From Tolypothrix brevis GSE-NOS-MK-07-07A (GTDB taxonomy: Bacteria; Cyanobacteriota; Cyanobacteriia; Cyanobacteriales; Nostocaceae): 64,000 nt of DNA. A model generated the notes under the pieces. It was not told the DNA's origin. It saw only the letters and a program-made list of their open reading frames with translations, and did no database searches. A program made the translations under genes and the position numbers. The DNA is taken from assembly GCA_019358985.1 (NCBI GenBank), contig JAHHIJ010000036.1, positions 17,310-81,309 on the forward strand. The letters are read 5' to 3'. Position 1 is the stretch's first letter. Each line of letters starts with the position of its first letter. Below, piece by piece: positions 54,225 to 63,530 of this stretch.

Positions 54225-54869
54225 ATGTTAAGTATTGGGCATTTATCCCCCTTGTCCCCCTGTCCCCTCCCCCCTCCCCCTCCCGTGGAACAACAACAAA
54301 AGCACGAACCAGAAATTCCCTACTTGACACGCACCCAAGTGCTTGTGGCAATGGGTGTGACTGCAATAATTTTATGGATAATTGCCAAGTTGTGGTTACA
54401 CTTTGGTAACGTAGTGATATTTCCCTGGCATTGGCAGGGAAAAGATTTACTTTTAGGAATAGCCTTAGGATTAATCATCACTGCTGTGAGTGGATTAGCT
54501 TATCGTTTTTTGCCTTCTTACCGCAAAAGTGCAGATCATTACTTAGAAATAGTACTTAAACCCTTAGTTTTACCAGACATAATTTGGCTGGGGTTGCTAC
54601 CAGGATTAAGTGAAGAATTGTTATTTCGAGGTGTGATGTTGCCAGCTTTGGGAGCAGATCATATAGCGATAATTGTATCAAGTCTCTGTTTTGGCATTTT
54701 ACACCTTAGCAGTCCCCAACAATGGATTTATGTGATTTGGGCAACTATTGTCGGATTAATATTCGGGTACAGCGCTTTAATTAGTGGTAACTTGTTAGTG
54801 CCGATTGTTGCTCATATGTTGACAAATTTGATTTCTAGTTATTTCTGGAAAATTCGGCGATTGGCTTAA
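54225..54869 (+). CDS. CPBP-family intramembrane metalloprotease (ABI)
   Basis: 214 aa; about 6 TM segments. LPGLSEELLFRGVMLPAL has the Glu-Glu-X3-Arg motif, FGILHL the first His, and VPIVAHMLTNL the second, the conserved catalytic and metal ligands of the ABI/Rce1-like family. The first 30 residues are Pro/Ser-rich (SPLSPCPLPPPPP) and may derive from non-coding sequence, so the true start could be further in. Its TAA stop lies at the head of a GTTCCGGTGGAAC palindrome. Confidence 0.88.
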   Translation: MLSIGHLSPLSPCPLPPPPPVEQQQKHEPEIPYLTRTQVLVAMGVTAIILWIIAKLWLHFGNVVIFPWHWQGKDLLLGIALGLIITAVSGLAYRFLPSYRKSADHYLEIVLKPLVLPDIIWLGLLPGLSEELLFRGVMLPALGADHIAIIVSSLCFGILHLSSPQQWIYVIWATIVGLIFGYSALISGNLLVPIVAHMLTNLISSYFWKIRRLA

Positions 54870-55015
54870 AGACGTTCCGGTGGAACGTCTTTACTGCAAA
54901 TTTTTATTGCGTATATTCACTAGACATGGACCGCTATGCTTATTATGTGTTGCCCAAAACCTTTGTAGAGACGTAGCAATGCTACGTCTCTACGTCTTTT
55001 CCACTCCTATGTCTA
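54867..55015. repeat. Palindrome and full-length family A element
   Basis: TAAAGACGTTCC/GGAACGTCTTTA (54867-54892) is followed by a 95-bp family A element at 54921-55015 (TAGACATGGACC to CACTCCTATGTCTA) with GTAGAGACGTAGCA/TGCTACGTCTCTAC. The purN stop codon (TAG, 55018-55016) touches its right end. Confidence 0.88.
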
Positions 55016-55669
55016 CTAAGGTTTGAGTGTAACCTGTAATTGATTTTGAGATGCAAGTGCGATCGCATGTGGTAGAATTCGATGTTCCTCAACTTGAATT
55101 CTCGCGTGAAGTGTCTCTGCTGTATCATCAGGTAATACTGGCACCGCTGCTTGCATCAAAATTGCACCACTGTCCATTTCTAAACACAGCAAATGCACCG
55201 TACAGCCAGCAATTTTCACACCAGCGGCAAGAGCTTGTTCTACGGCATTAATTCCTTTAAAACTGGGCAACAAACTCGGATGAATATTGATAATCTTATC
55301 AGGAAAGGCATCAATTAAAACTGATGTCACTAGTCGCATCCAACCTGCCATAATCACCCATTCAACATCGTGTTGCTGCAAAGTTTGCACAATTTCTTGA
55401 TCAAATTCTTGGCGGTTTTTGTATTTGCGGTGATCTAAAAATACAGATGGCACACCCCAATTTTCAGCGCGTAGTGCTGCTTTTGCTGAGGAGTTATTGT
55501 AAATCAAAACTTGAATTTGAGCGGCAAGTTCCCCATTTTTGATTGCTTCGGCAACTGCTTCAAAATTGCTGCCATTTCCAGAAGCCATGATTCCCAATTT
55601 TAAAGGTGGTGAAATCAGCTTTTTTGGCAAAATGTTGGGTGATATCAAGCTAGGGGAAACTGAATTCAT
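55016..55669 (-). CDS. purN: Phosphoribosylglycinamide formyltransferase
   Basis: Transfers a formyl group from 10-formyl-THF to GAR in purine synthesis. From the ATG at 55669 (MNSVSPSLISPNI) it is 217 aa; an upstream in-frame ATG at 55711 adds 14. Motifs: LGIMASGNGSNFEAV, WVIMAGWMRLVTSVLIDAFPDKIINIHPSLLPSFKG (in parts), HLLCLEMDSGAILMQAAVPV. Complete. Confidence 0.95.
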   Translation of the reverse strand: MNSVSPSLISPNILPKKLISPPLKLGIMASGNGSNFEAVAEAIKNGELAAQIQVLIYNNSSAKAALRAENWGVPSVFLDHRKYKNRQEFDQEIVQTLQQHDVEWVIMAGWMRLVTSVLIDAFPDKIINIHPSLLPSFKGINAVEQALAAGVKIAGCTVHLLCLEMDSGAILMQAAVPVLPDDTAETLHARIQVEEHRILPHAIALASQNQLQVTLKP

Positions 55670-55951
55670 AAGTAATTTTACACTATTTGGTATTATTAAG
55701 TAGATGAGCATAAATAAACGCTCCTTAACGTAGTAACCTGATTAGCCGTTAAAATCACGACTCGACGAGCGGTAAACCGCTCACTACGAATAAGGAGAGT
55801 ATTTTACATTTAATTTCGCCCACTTACTTACTTACATCCAACTGCATCGGTTTGAAATTTGGATTAATGCGATACTGAAAAAAGCCAGAATAATTAGCTG
55901 TAAAGAATTATAGCTTTTTCTAACTAAAATTTTTAATGTTAACAAGCTTTT

Positions 55952-56836
55952 ATGAAATCACTGCGATCGCGTCAATTCCTAGATAATGATACTGTAGCTG
56001 CCTGGATTTTTCTCACCCCAGCATTGATTTTACTATTCATCTTTCTTTTGTACCCCATCGCCTATTTATTTTTCCTCAGCTTTACCGCTGGTAGTTTCAC
56101 TTCCAGGGGTATTCATTGGGTAGGATTTCAAAATTATTTGCGTTTGTTAATCAATCCAGATTTTTGGCAAGTTTTAAATAACACGTCTTATTTCGCGATC
56201 GCTAGCGTCATTCCTAGTATAATTATCCCCTTAGGATTGGCGGTGTTATTAAATCGTAACTTGCCATTGCGCTCAATTCTCCGAACTGTCTATTTTCTCC
56301 CTTCAATTATCTCTATAGTTGCGGCTGGTTTAGGATTTCGCTGGCTATTTCAAACTGAAGGACCAGTTAACGCAGCTTTAAACTTGCTGGGCATTTCCCC
56401 AATCCCTTGGTTGGGAGATACATTTTGGGCAATGCCGGTATTAATTTTATTAAGTATTTGGAAACAACTTGGTTTCAATATGGTGGTATTTTTGGCAGGG
56501 TTACAAGCAATTCCTCCCAGTCGTTACGAAGCAGCAGAACTTGATGGGGCAAATGCTTGGCAACAATTTTGGTATATTACTTTGCCAGGATTACGACCGA
56601 CTTTAATATTTGCGATGGTTACTACTGTGATTTTCACATTGCGGAGTTTTGAGCAAGTTTATGTGATTACAGGTGGTGGTCCATTAAATTCTACCAATTT
56701 ATTAGTTTATTACATATACCAAGAAGCATTTGGTCAATTTGATTTTGGTTACGCAGCAGCAGCAGCGACAGTATTGCTAGCAGTGACGCTGGTATTAGTT
56801 TACTTGCAATTGCGAACTTGGGGAGAAGAGAGTTGA
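55952..56836 (+). CDS. ABC sugar-type permease (MalF/UgpA family)
   Basis: 294 aa with about six TM helices. Binding-protein-dependent permease signature EAAELDGANAWQQFWYITLPGLRP (EAA motif) for docking the ATPase. FFLSFTAGSFTSRGIHWVGFQNY is the family's first periplasmic loop. It stands alone: no second permease, binding protein or ATPase is adjacent, so those subunits must be elsewhere. The substrate is probably a sugar or polyol. Confidence 0.93.
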   Translation: MKSLRSRQFLDNDTVAAWIFLTPALILLFIFLLYPIAYLFFLSFTAGSFTSRGIHWVGFQNYLRLLINPDFWQVLNNTSYFAIASVIPSIIIPLGLAVLLNRNLPLRSILRTVYFLPSIISIVAAGLGFRWLFQTEGPVNAALNLLGISPIPWLGDTFWAMPVLILLSIWKQLGFNMVVFLAGLQAIPPSRYEAAELDGANAWQQFWYITLPGLRPTLIFAMVTTVIFTLRSFEQVYVITGGGPLNSTNLLVYYIYQEAFGQFDFGYAAAAATVLLAVTLVLVYLQLRTWGEES

Positions 56837-57085
56837 GAGGGAAAGACAGGGAAACAAGGAGACGTTTTCAACTGAAGCATCAGGAGTCCCCCCACTGAAT
56901 TCCGTAAGATAGATATTTCAATTTTAGGGCTTGCGATTTTACCGCACTAAGTATTAATAATATCCAAAAAATTCAGAATTAAATATAGGATTATTTGATG
57001 TATTAAGTATAAATACCCGCACCTTTGTTACTCCCCAACCAGATTCGCGCATTGGTTGGGGAGGAATGCCTGTCCGAGAATTATC

Positions 57086-57859
57086 TTAATATTTGTAACT
57101 TAAAACTTGAATTGCGCTATTTTCTGGTAAGCTACCAGAATTAATGGCAAGAATGTCACTATTGCTACGGCGTACATTTACGCCCTGCATCAAAGTTAAA
57201 AAATCATCGAGTGGGGAAATATCGCAGCTAGCAGTATCTGCGGCTTGTGTACGGTATTGGGTAGGAATTATCAACTTAGGATTTAACACCTGAATTGCTT
57301 GCTTGGCTTCTTGGGCGTTGTAAGCTTTGAGACCACCTCCCACGGGGATGAATGCGACATCAGGGCGCCCCATAAGGATTTTTTGCTCAATTGAAATTGG
57401 TGCGGCGGCTCCTCCTAAGTGTAAAATATTAATTCCGCCTTGCTTCCAACGCCAAGCGGTGTTAATGCCAAATTGCTTACCACCTTTGCGATCGTGATCT
57501 ATGGCAATTCCCTGGAATTTTATACTTTGAAATTCGTAAACTCCCGGTTCGTAGATTAGCTTTGGATTTCCTGGTAATCCTTCCACCGCACCTTCATCTA
57601 GCAGTTGACTGCTAATCAGTACTAAATCTGCGCTGACTTGGGGAGGACGATATTTAGCAGTACAACCCACCGACCGAAAGGGATTTACAAGAATTTTTGT
57701 CCCACCACCAGTAAACAGAAAGCAAGAATGACCCAGCCACTGAACTGATAATGAACCGCTAGATTGTGCGTTAGCTTGAAGGTGTGAACTAAGGTCAGTA
57801 ACTAAGGCTGTTACTAACCCTGCCCCAGCAGAGCTTATCAACTGTCGTCGTTTCATCAA
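57086..57859 (-). CDS. MBL-fold-like protein with degraded metal site
   Basis: 257 aa with an N-terminal [13 protein letters not shown] signal-like segment. [25 protein letters not shown] is the start of the MBL fold, but the usual HxHxDH motif is LISSQLLDE, lacking all the His ligands. [18 protein letters not shown] sequence ([18 protein letters not shown]) and PTQYRTQ remain. It is likely non-hydrolytic or uses another chemistry. It overlaps the glutaminase gene by four bases (ATGA), so they are translationally coupled. Confidence 0.82.
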   Translation of the reverse strand: MMKRRQLISSAGAGLVTALVTDLSSHLQANAQSSGSLSVQWLGHSCFLFTGGGTKILVNPFRSVGCTAKYRPPQVSADLVLISSQLLDEGAVEGLPGNPKLIYEPGVYEFQSIKFQGIAIDHDRKGGKQFGINTAWRWKQGGINILHLGGAAAPISIEQKILMGRPDVAFIPVGGGLKAYNAQEAKQAIQVLNPKLIIPTQYRTQAADTASCDISPLDDFLTLMQGVNVRRSNSDILAINSGSLPENSAIQVLSYKY

Positions 57860-58458
57860 TTATTTCTCGACTGTAATTGTACCAGAAAGTTTCGCAATAA
57901 CTGCTTACCTAAAGATGTCAGCACACTCTCTGGGTGAAACTGGACGCCTTCAATGTGAGGATAGTTCCGGTGTCGTACTCCCATAATGGTTCCGTCTTCT
58001 ACCCAAGCAGTGATTTCTAACACATCTGGGCAAGTTTCGCGGTCAATCACTAAACTATGATATCTGGTTGCGGTCATAGGATTCTCTAAACTCCGAAAAA
58101 CTCCTACTCCTGCGTGAGATACAAGAGAAGTTTTGCCATGCATCAACTCAGGGGCAGAAACTATTTTACCACCGAATACTTGACCAATGCTTTGATGTCC
58201 TAAACATACGCCCAATATAGGCAAGTTAGCTCCGAGATTTTCAATCAAATCTAGAGAAATTCCCGCATTTTCTGGTCGTCCAGGTCCTGGGGAAATCACA
58301 ACTGCATCGGGCTTTAGTGATTGAATTTCCGAAACCGATATCTTATCGTTACGAAAAACTTTAATATCCGCTGCGACTGGAAACTCTGCTGCTAGTTCTC
58401 CCAAATACTGCACCAAGTTATAGGTAAAGCTGTCGTAATTATCGATAACTATAAGCAC
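57856..58458 (-). CDS. trpG: Anthranilate/aminodeoxychorismate synthase glutaminase
   Basis: 200 aa class I glutamine amidotransferase: [36 protein letters not shown], catalytic Cys in [17 protein letters not shown], and [13 protein letters not shown]. Works with TrpE or PabB subunits to supply ammonia for anthranilate or folate synthesis. As a stand-alone subunit it is a second copy of the activity fused in the 2379-4586 gene, so it probably serves the housekeeping enzyme. It could equally be called pabA. Confidence 0.93.
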   Translation of the reverse strand: MLIVIDNYDSFTYNLVQYLGELAAEFPVAADIKVFRNDKISVSEIQSLKPDAVVISPGPGRPENAGISLDLIENLGANLPILGVCLGHQSIGQVFGGKIVSAPELMHGKTSLVSHAGVGVFRSLENPMTATRYHSLVIDRETCPDVLEITAWVEDGTIMGVRHRNYPHIEGVQFHPESVLTSLGKQLLRNFLVQLQSRNN

Positions 58459-58494
58459 AGCGATTAACTCCTGGTTTTTACAACTGAAATATAA

Positions 58495-58607
58495 TAGACA
58501 TCGACCGTTCTTTCATTATGCGTTAACCGAAACCCTTGTAGAGACGCGAAATTGTACTTTGTCCCGTTTCGCTAACGCGTCTCTACATTCTTTTCCACTC
58601 CTATGTA
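58495..58607. repeat. Family A element with diverged core
   Basis: TAGACATCGACCG, CATTATGCGTTAACCGAAACCC, then GTAGAGACGCGAAA/TTTCGCTAACGCGTCTCTAC and CACTCCTATGTA. The core has a 20-bp insertion. It lies between dgkA and trpG; 58459-58766 contains nothing else I can identify. Confidence 0.8.
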
Positions 58608-58766
58608 ATTATGAGTTTTTCTTATCGCTAGATTTTAATAGTTATTTAGACATGTCAATATAAAACACGATTAATCGTGCCTAATTAATATAAGTTTAAT
58701 ATCATATCAGATTTATTGGGAGGTTATCTGGGCAACGCAGTGACCTCCGTTTGGGGCTACAGCTTG

Positions 58767-59228
58767 TCAGGAATTCAATGCTGACAAAATTAAGGTAAAC
58801 ATTGGGGGAAGTAAAAGTATACCAGCAACCAGCAACGCGACTAAAGCAGCAATTAGCACAGCACCAGCAGCACAATCTTTAGCGATTTTTGCCAAATCAT
58901 GATACGTTTGCTTGACTGTTAAATCTACCAGAGATTCAAGCGCTGTATTCAGCAACTCTAGCGCCAAAACTAAACCGCTAGTTAAGCCAATCACGGCTAT
59001 TTCCACTGGTTGTAGATGTAAAAAAAGGCTCAAGCCGATTGCTAAGACGCCAACAGCTACATGAATGCGAAAATTGCGCTGACTCTGAAAGGCGTAACTA
59101 ATTCCAGCCCAGGCATACTTAAAACTAACAAATAGATTAGAGGCAACGCGCCAAGAGAGTTCCCGGTCGTTGGTCACAATTGTTTCTAAGTGGTTTGGCG
59201 TGGGTGATGAAGAAACTTGTTTGGACAT
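58767..59228 (-). CDS. dgkA: Diacylglycerol kinase / undecaprenol kinase type
   Basis: About 153 aa from the ATG at 59228 (MSKQVSSSPTP); an upstream in-frame start at 59294 adds 22 residues. The family core is RVASNLFVSFKYAWAGISYAFQSQRNFRIHV, ALELLNTALESLVDL, HDLAKIAKDCAAGAVLIAAL. It contains three membrane helices with the conserved E-x-x-N-T-A-x-E. Phosphorylates lipid alcohols at the inner membrane. It precedes ybeY in the opposite reading order, consistent with the common dgkA-ybeY pairing. Confidence 0.93.
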   Translation of the reverse strand: MSKQVSSSPTPNHLETIVTNDRELSWRVASNLFVSFKYAWAGISYAFQSQRNFRIHVAVGVLAIGLSLFLHLQPVEIAVIGLTSGLVLALELLNTALESLVDLTVKQTYHDLAKIAKDCAAGAVLIAALVALLVAGILLLPPMFTLILSALNS

Positions 59229-59370
59229 AGGCTGAAAATATAACAGCAGATTAAATAAAGTGGGAATCTTAGCTGATTTTAATCGCCCAATCAACTTTTC
59301 GGTAATTTTATATAGAAGTATTATATAAACAATGACTCAAACTTAACACTTACGGGAACCCAGGCAAGTG

Positions 59371-59898
59371 TTATTCTATGTCAATGGCAATACCAATTGC
59401 CTTCAATAATATCCCTTGCTGTTTTAGCATTCGCGTTTCTGTTTCTTCATCAGGATGATCCCAGCCTAGTAAATGCAATAAACCGTGAGCCGCTAACCAT
59501 GCTAATTCCGTTGCTAAACTATGCTCCTGCTGTTGAGCTTGACGTTTAGCGGTATCTACAGAAATAACTATATCACCTAGATATAAAGGCATTGCTCCAC
59601 TTATTTCCTGAGTTTCAGGAAAGTCCACCTCTAATGTTGCAAAAGATAAAACATCTGTGGGCTTATTTTGCTGACGATACTGGGCATTTAAAGCCTGAAT
59701 TTCGGCGTCGTCTGTCAAACGTAAGCCGATTTCATAAATTGATTTTGGGGAAATATCAGGTTGTAATATTTCCAACCAGCGACGAAACCAGCCTGACCAA
59801 ATTTCCGTCGAGATTGGAATTTCAGCCTCCCCAAGATTTACAGCTTCGGCTGGGGGAGACTCATAAAAACAATCTTCTACATATAATTCGACTTGCAC
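59371..59898 (-). CDS. ybeY: rRNA maturation RNase YbeY
   Basis: I choose the GTG at 59898 (GGAG just upstream), giving about 175 aa; an earlier GTG at 59931 adds 11. Catalytic zinc site HGLLHLLGWDHPDEETE (His-X3-His-X5-His). LRLTDDAEIQALNAQYRQQNKPTDVLSFAT and PLYLGDIVISVD are the family signatures. It trims 16S rRNA 3' ends. Upstream of dgkA on the same strand with a 142-bp gap. Confidence 0.93.
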   Translation of the reverse strand: MQVELYVEDCFYESPPAEAVNLGEAEIPISTEIWSGWFRRWLEILQPDISPKSIYEIGLRLTDDAEIQALNAQYRQQNKPTDVLSFATLEVDFPETQEISGAMPLYLGDIVISVDTAKRQAQQQEHSLATELAWLAAHGLLHLLGWDHPDEETETRMLKQQGILLKAIGIAIDIE

Positions 59899-59940
59899 TT
59901 TTCTCCATAAGGTAGGACGATGCGATCGCACCCGGTATCG

Positions 59941-60096
59941 TCAGTGAGTCAGATAAGCAAGACCCACGAGAACAGCCACAAGTCCGACTCCGGTTAGCGC
60001 AAAATGTTTAACAGAAGTGCCACCCTTACGCACCATGTTTCGCATGGCGAGTTTGACGTAGCTTGGTTTAGATTCGGTTTGATGAGAGTTGCTCAT
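59941..60096 (-). CDS. DUF3285 small membrane protein
   Basis: 51 aa: MSNSHQTESKPSYVKLAMRN, MVRKGGTSVKHFALTGVG, LVAVLVGLAYLTH. A basic N-terminal part and one C-terminal TM helix. Conserved in cyanobacteria. The function is unknown. It sits between prfB and ybeY, in the same transcription direction. Confidence 0.85.
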   Translation of the reverse strand: MSNSHQTESKPSYVKLAMRNMVRKGGTSVKHFALTGVGLVAVLVGLAYLTH

Positions 60097-60231
60097 GATG
60101 ATTTGGTAACAAACTCATTTATAAATGTAACAGTTTGGTGAGGGGAATGGATAGTGGTTGGTGGTTGGTGGTTGGTGGATATTTGTATTTTTTTGACACA
60201 AAGGAACCAACAACGTTCCAACCAACAATTC

Positions 60232-61348
60232 CTATTTACTTTCTACTAATTGGTTTTCTTGCCGCAGATAGCTTTGGATGAACATGTCAATTTCGCCGTT
60301 CATGATATCAGCGATCGCTGTAGTTTCCACATTGGTACGCAAATCCTTTACCATTTGGTAAGGGTGAAACACATAGTTACGAATTTGGTTTCCCCAAGAG
60401 GCTTCGACCATATCACCCCGAATTTGGGCAACTTCTTGAGCGTGTTGCTCTTTAGCGATAACTAACAGCCTTGCTTTCAAACGAGCGAGAGCCTTCTCTT
60501 TATTTTGCAGTTGACTGCGTTCTTCTGTACAGCGGACGGCAAGACCGGTGGGAAGGTGAACAACTCGGACTGCTGTTTCCACTTTGTTGACATTTTGCCC
60601 ACCTTTACCACCGGCTCTAGATGTGGTAATTTCCAAATCCTTATCTGGAATATCTAGTTTTACAGTATTATCTATTTGCGGCATTACTTCCACCCCGGCA
60701 AAACTAGTTTGGCGTTTGCCGTTGGCATTGAAGGGTGAAATTCGCACTAAGCGATGAGTGCCGGTTTCTGATCGCAAGTACCCATAAGCATAACGACCTG
60801 TAATTTCTATGGTTACTGATTTGATTCCCGCTTCATCACCTTCGGAAAGTTCGCTGGAAGTAACTTTATAACCTTGCTTTTCTGCCCAACGAGTGTACAT
60901 CCGCAACAGCATTTCTGTCCAGTCTTGGGCATCTGTTCCACCAGCGCCGGCGTTAATTGTCAGGACTGCGCCTTTTTCGTCGAATTGACCGGAAAGTAAC
61001 TGTTGTAACTCCCATTGGTCGAGTTCGCGATTAAGCTTGGTGACAGTGATTTGTGCTTCTTCGAGTAATCCCTCATCGGTTTCTAACTCTAAAAGCTCAA
61101 AAACTGCTTTGGTATCTTCTAAGCTGGCTTGCCACTGATGATACTGCGACAAATGTACTTTCAGGTTGTCGAGTTCTTGTAAAGTTTCTTGAGCTTGGGT
61201 TTGGTTGTCCCAAAATTCTGGCTGTGCGGATATTTGTTCAAGGTCTTGAATTTTAGCTGTCAGTGCAGGGATGTCAAAGATAGTCCTGAGTTTTACCCAG
61301 GCGATTAGATAACGTTTCGATTTCGCGTTTGAGTTCTAAAACTTCCAT
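60232..61348 (-). CDS. prfB: Peptide chain release factor 2, with programmed +1 frameshift
   Basis: Releases peptides at UGA and UAA. Translation starts at the ATG at 61348 ([20 protein letters not shown]), reaches TATCTTTGAC, where the in-frame TGA (61276-61274) is bypassed by a +1 shift at CTT-TGA-C, then continues as [13 protein letters not shown]. The C-terminal part has [17 protein letters not shown] with the GGQ catalytic loop and RISPFN with the SPF codon-recognition tripeptide. The frameshift is the usual autoregulation by RF2 level; a CAGGA precedes the slip as a weak internal Shine-Dalgarno. About 370 aa in all. Confidence 0.96.
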
Positions 61349-62181
61349 AGGCTTCGATGAAAATAGAGTGGTTTATATTTTAAGCGATCGCTCTATATCT
61401 ATTGATTTTAGTATACTTGACCACACAATTACCGAAGTGTTGCTCTCATGATAAATCAAAAGCGGTGTATGTCTGATTCTTTATGCTTCATTTTGACGAC
61501 GCAAAAATGCGATCGCTTGTCGGTATCCCAATACCGATCAATCAACAATTGGTTGGAGGTAGCACAAAATAGTCTCTACCTCTTTTACGGTGATCTGTGT
61601 TGTGATCTTTTTGACTTTGCTGTTTTATTTATAAGCGTACTTCAAAATAACTTCATTAATACTTTATAAAAAAGAATTAAGTTAAAGTCAAAATATAGTT
61701 ATGCTTGTATTCAAATTGTTAATCTTTCAGTTATTTATTTAATCATCTTTATTTATAGTGAATACAATATTAGACCATATAAATTTGTTACAAAAAAGCC
61801 GTTACAGCAGTAGGGGAAGTAGATACTTATTTAGCCCAATGGTGGACTTGAATGTAATGTCCGAAGTTGGAGATACTCCCCCTTAAATTGGGTATAGACA
61901 TCTAGAAAATGTAAACATAAATTGAATACATCCAGGTATAAAGCGAATAGGTGATGTAATTGTGCCTAATTGCTTGTAGCAATTATCTTTTGAGGAAAAT
62001 TCAATTGAATATCTCATCAACTCAAAAACTTTACTTAAAGAAGTTGATGAGGTAACTTAACACGATTACAGACGTAATTATAAACAAGCGGTGACTAAAT
62101 GACTATTGACAGATCATTGAAACTTTTGATAGCGTAATTGCTTCAATATGAACAGTCTATTTACTTTGGAGTTATCAAACA
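61349..62181. other. Intergenic stretch without supportable gene
   Basis: 833 bp. A + strand frame at 61448-61669 begins MINQKRCMSDSLCF but has no ribosome site or family resemblance and I do not call it. The rest is AT-rich with no clear hairpin. The 3' part is presumably the leader of the acyltransferase gene. Confidence 0.5.
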
Positions 62182-63426
62182 ATGAATACAGAACAATCTA
62201 CTTCAAGATGGATGCGATTAAGAGAAGTTTTAGTTACGACTTTACTAGGATGGATTCCGTCAATTGCTCTCGGTTCCAAGTTACGAAATGTCCTTTATCG
62301 TAGTATTTTTGCCCGTATTGGTAGCTCAGTTTATATTCAAAATGGGGTTGAATTTATTAACACTTCTTGCATAGAAATAAGCGATGGAGCATATATCTTT
62401 AATGACGTTCGTTTAAATGCCAAAGGACATGAAAACAATAAAATTTGTATTGGAAAGCAAGTAGTGCTTGAGCGTGGGGTTCAAGTTGGAGCGTTAAACA
62501 ATACCTGTATTAATATTGATGAAAATACATATATCGCTCCTTACGTTTGTATCGCTGGTCCTGGCAACATTAAAATTGGTAAGGACTGTATGATTGCATC
62601 TCACTCAGGGATATATGCTAACAATCATAATTTTGCCGACCTGAATGTGTTAATTAGAGAACAAGGTGTCACTCGCAAGGGAATTATTATAGAGGATAAC
62701 TGTTGGCTTGGGCATGGAGTGACAGTATTAGATGGAGTTATCATCGGTGAAGGTAGTGTGATTGGTGCGGGATCAGTTGTTAGCAAAGATATCCCTCCAT
62801 TCTCGGTTGCAGTTGGTGTGCCGGCAAAAGTGATCCGCGATCGCCAAAATAAAGAACTAGATAATAATAACAGTCGCCTCGACATTAAGGTAAATGTAGC
62901 TCTAGCTCAAATTGAGAAGACTGCTGAACTAAGTTATTCCCACACAGTAAATGCTACTGTATTTCCTGATTTTATTTTGGAAAATCTGCTTTACGTGCTG
63001 CTTGACTGCATCCGTGAGGTAATGAATGTGGATACAATTACGATTTTATTGCCAACAAACAACGGGCAGCAATTAGCTGTATGTGCCACAATCGGTCTGG
63101 AAGAAGAAATTGTAGAATCCGTGCGAATTCCTATAGGGCAAGGCTTTGCAGGTCATATAGCCGCAAGTGGTAAGCAAATGATTGTAGACGATTTGTCAAA
63201 AGTAGAAGTTGTGAGTCCAATTTTGCGGAATAGGGGAATTCAATCAATGATCGGTGTCCCTTTGCGGTTAAAGGAGGGGGCAAGTGGTGTCTTCCATGTT
63301 GGCACGTTTCGTCACTGTGAATTCACCAAAGATGATGTACAACGACTGCAACTTGTAGGCGATCGCATTGGTTCGGCGATTGAACCGTTTGTTACGGAGA
63401 TACTGAGAACTTCTCAGTCTAAATGA
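62182..63426 (+). CDS. Left-handed-beta-helix acyltransferase fused to GAF domain
   Basis: 414 aa. The N-terminal half (about 20-215) is a hexapeptide-repeat acyltransferase: repeats such as ICIGKQVVLERGVQVGALNN, a WLGHGVTVLDGVIIGEGSVIGAGSVVSKDIPP segment and VAVGVPAKVIRDR, like maltose/galactoside O-acetyltransferases. The catalytic His is probably in YANNHNF. The C-terminal half (about 250-405) is a GAF domain: LYVLLDCIREVMNVDTITILLP, IPIGQGFAGHIAASGKQMIVDD, SMIGVPL. A linker is between. Fusion of a transferase with a small-molecule sensor suggests ligand-regulated acetylation, perhaps of an exopolysaccharide sugar. Confidence 0.9.
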   Translation: MNTEQSTSRWMRLREVLVTTLLGWIPSIALGSKLRNVLYRSIFARIGSSVYIQNGVEFINTSCIEISDGAYIFNDVRLNAKGHENNKICIGKQVVLERGVQVGALNNTCINIDENTYIAPYVCIAGPGNIKIGKDCMIASHSGIYANNHNFADLNVLIREQGVTRKGIIIEDNCWLGHGVTVLDGVIIGEGSVIGAGSVVSKDIPPFSVAVGVPAKVIRDRQNKELDNNNSRLDIKVNVALAQIEKTAELSYSHTVNATVFPDFILENLLYVLLDCIREVMNVDTITILLPTNNGQQLAVCATIGLEEEIVESVRIPIGQGFAGHIAASGKQMIVDDLSKVEVVSPILRNRGIQSMIGVPLRLKEGASGVFHVGTFRHCEFTKDDVQRLQLVGDRIGSAIEPFVTEILRTSQSK

Positions 63427-63530
63427 AACTTGACCATTATTTTGTCAGTGGCAGCGCACACTCTCTGGTTTTGAAGTTGATCAAGTCCGGACGCGCAAAG
63501 CATTTAACTATTACGCCCTCGTCCCCCATC

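Noticed and set aside
61448..61669. 73-aa ORF on the + strand
   Set aside because: No ribosome site, Cys/Phe-rich composition and no recognisable pattern; probably chance.
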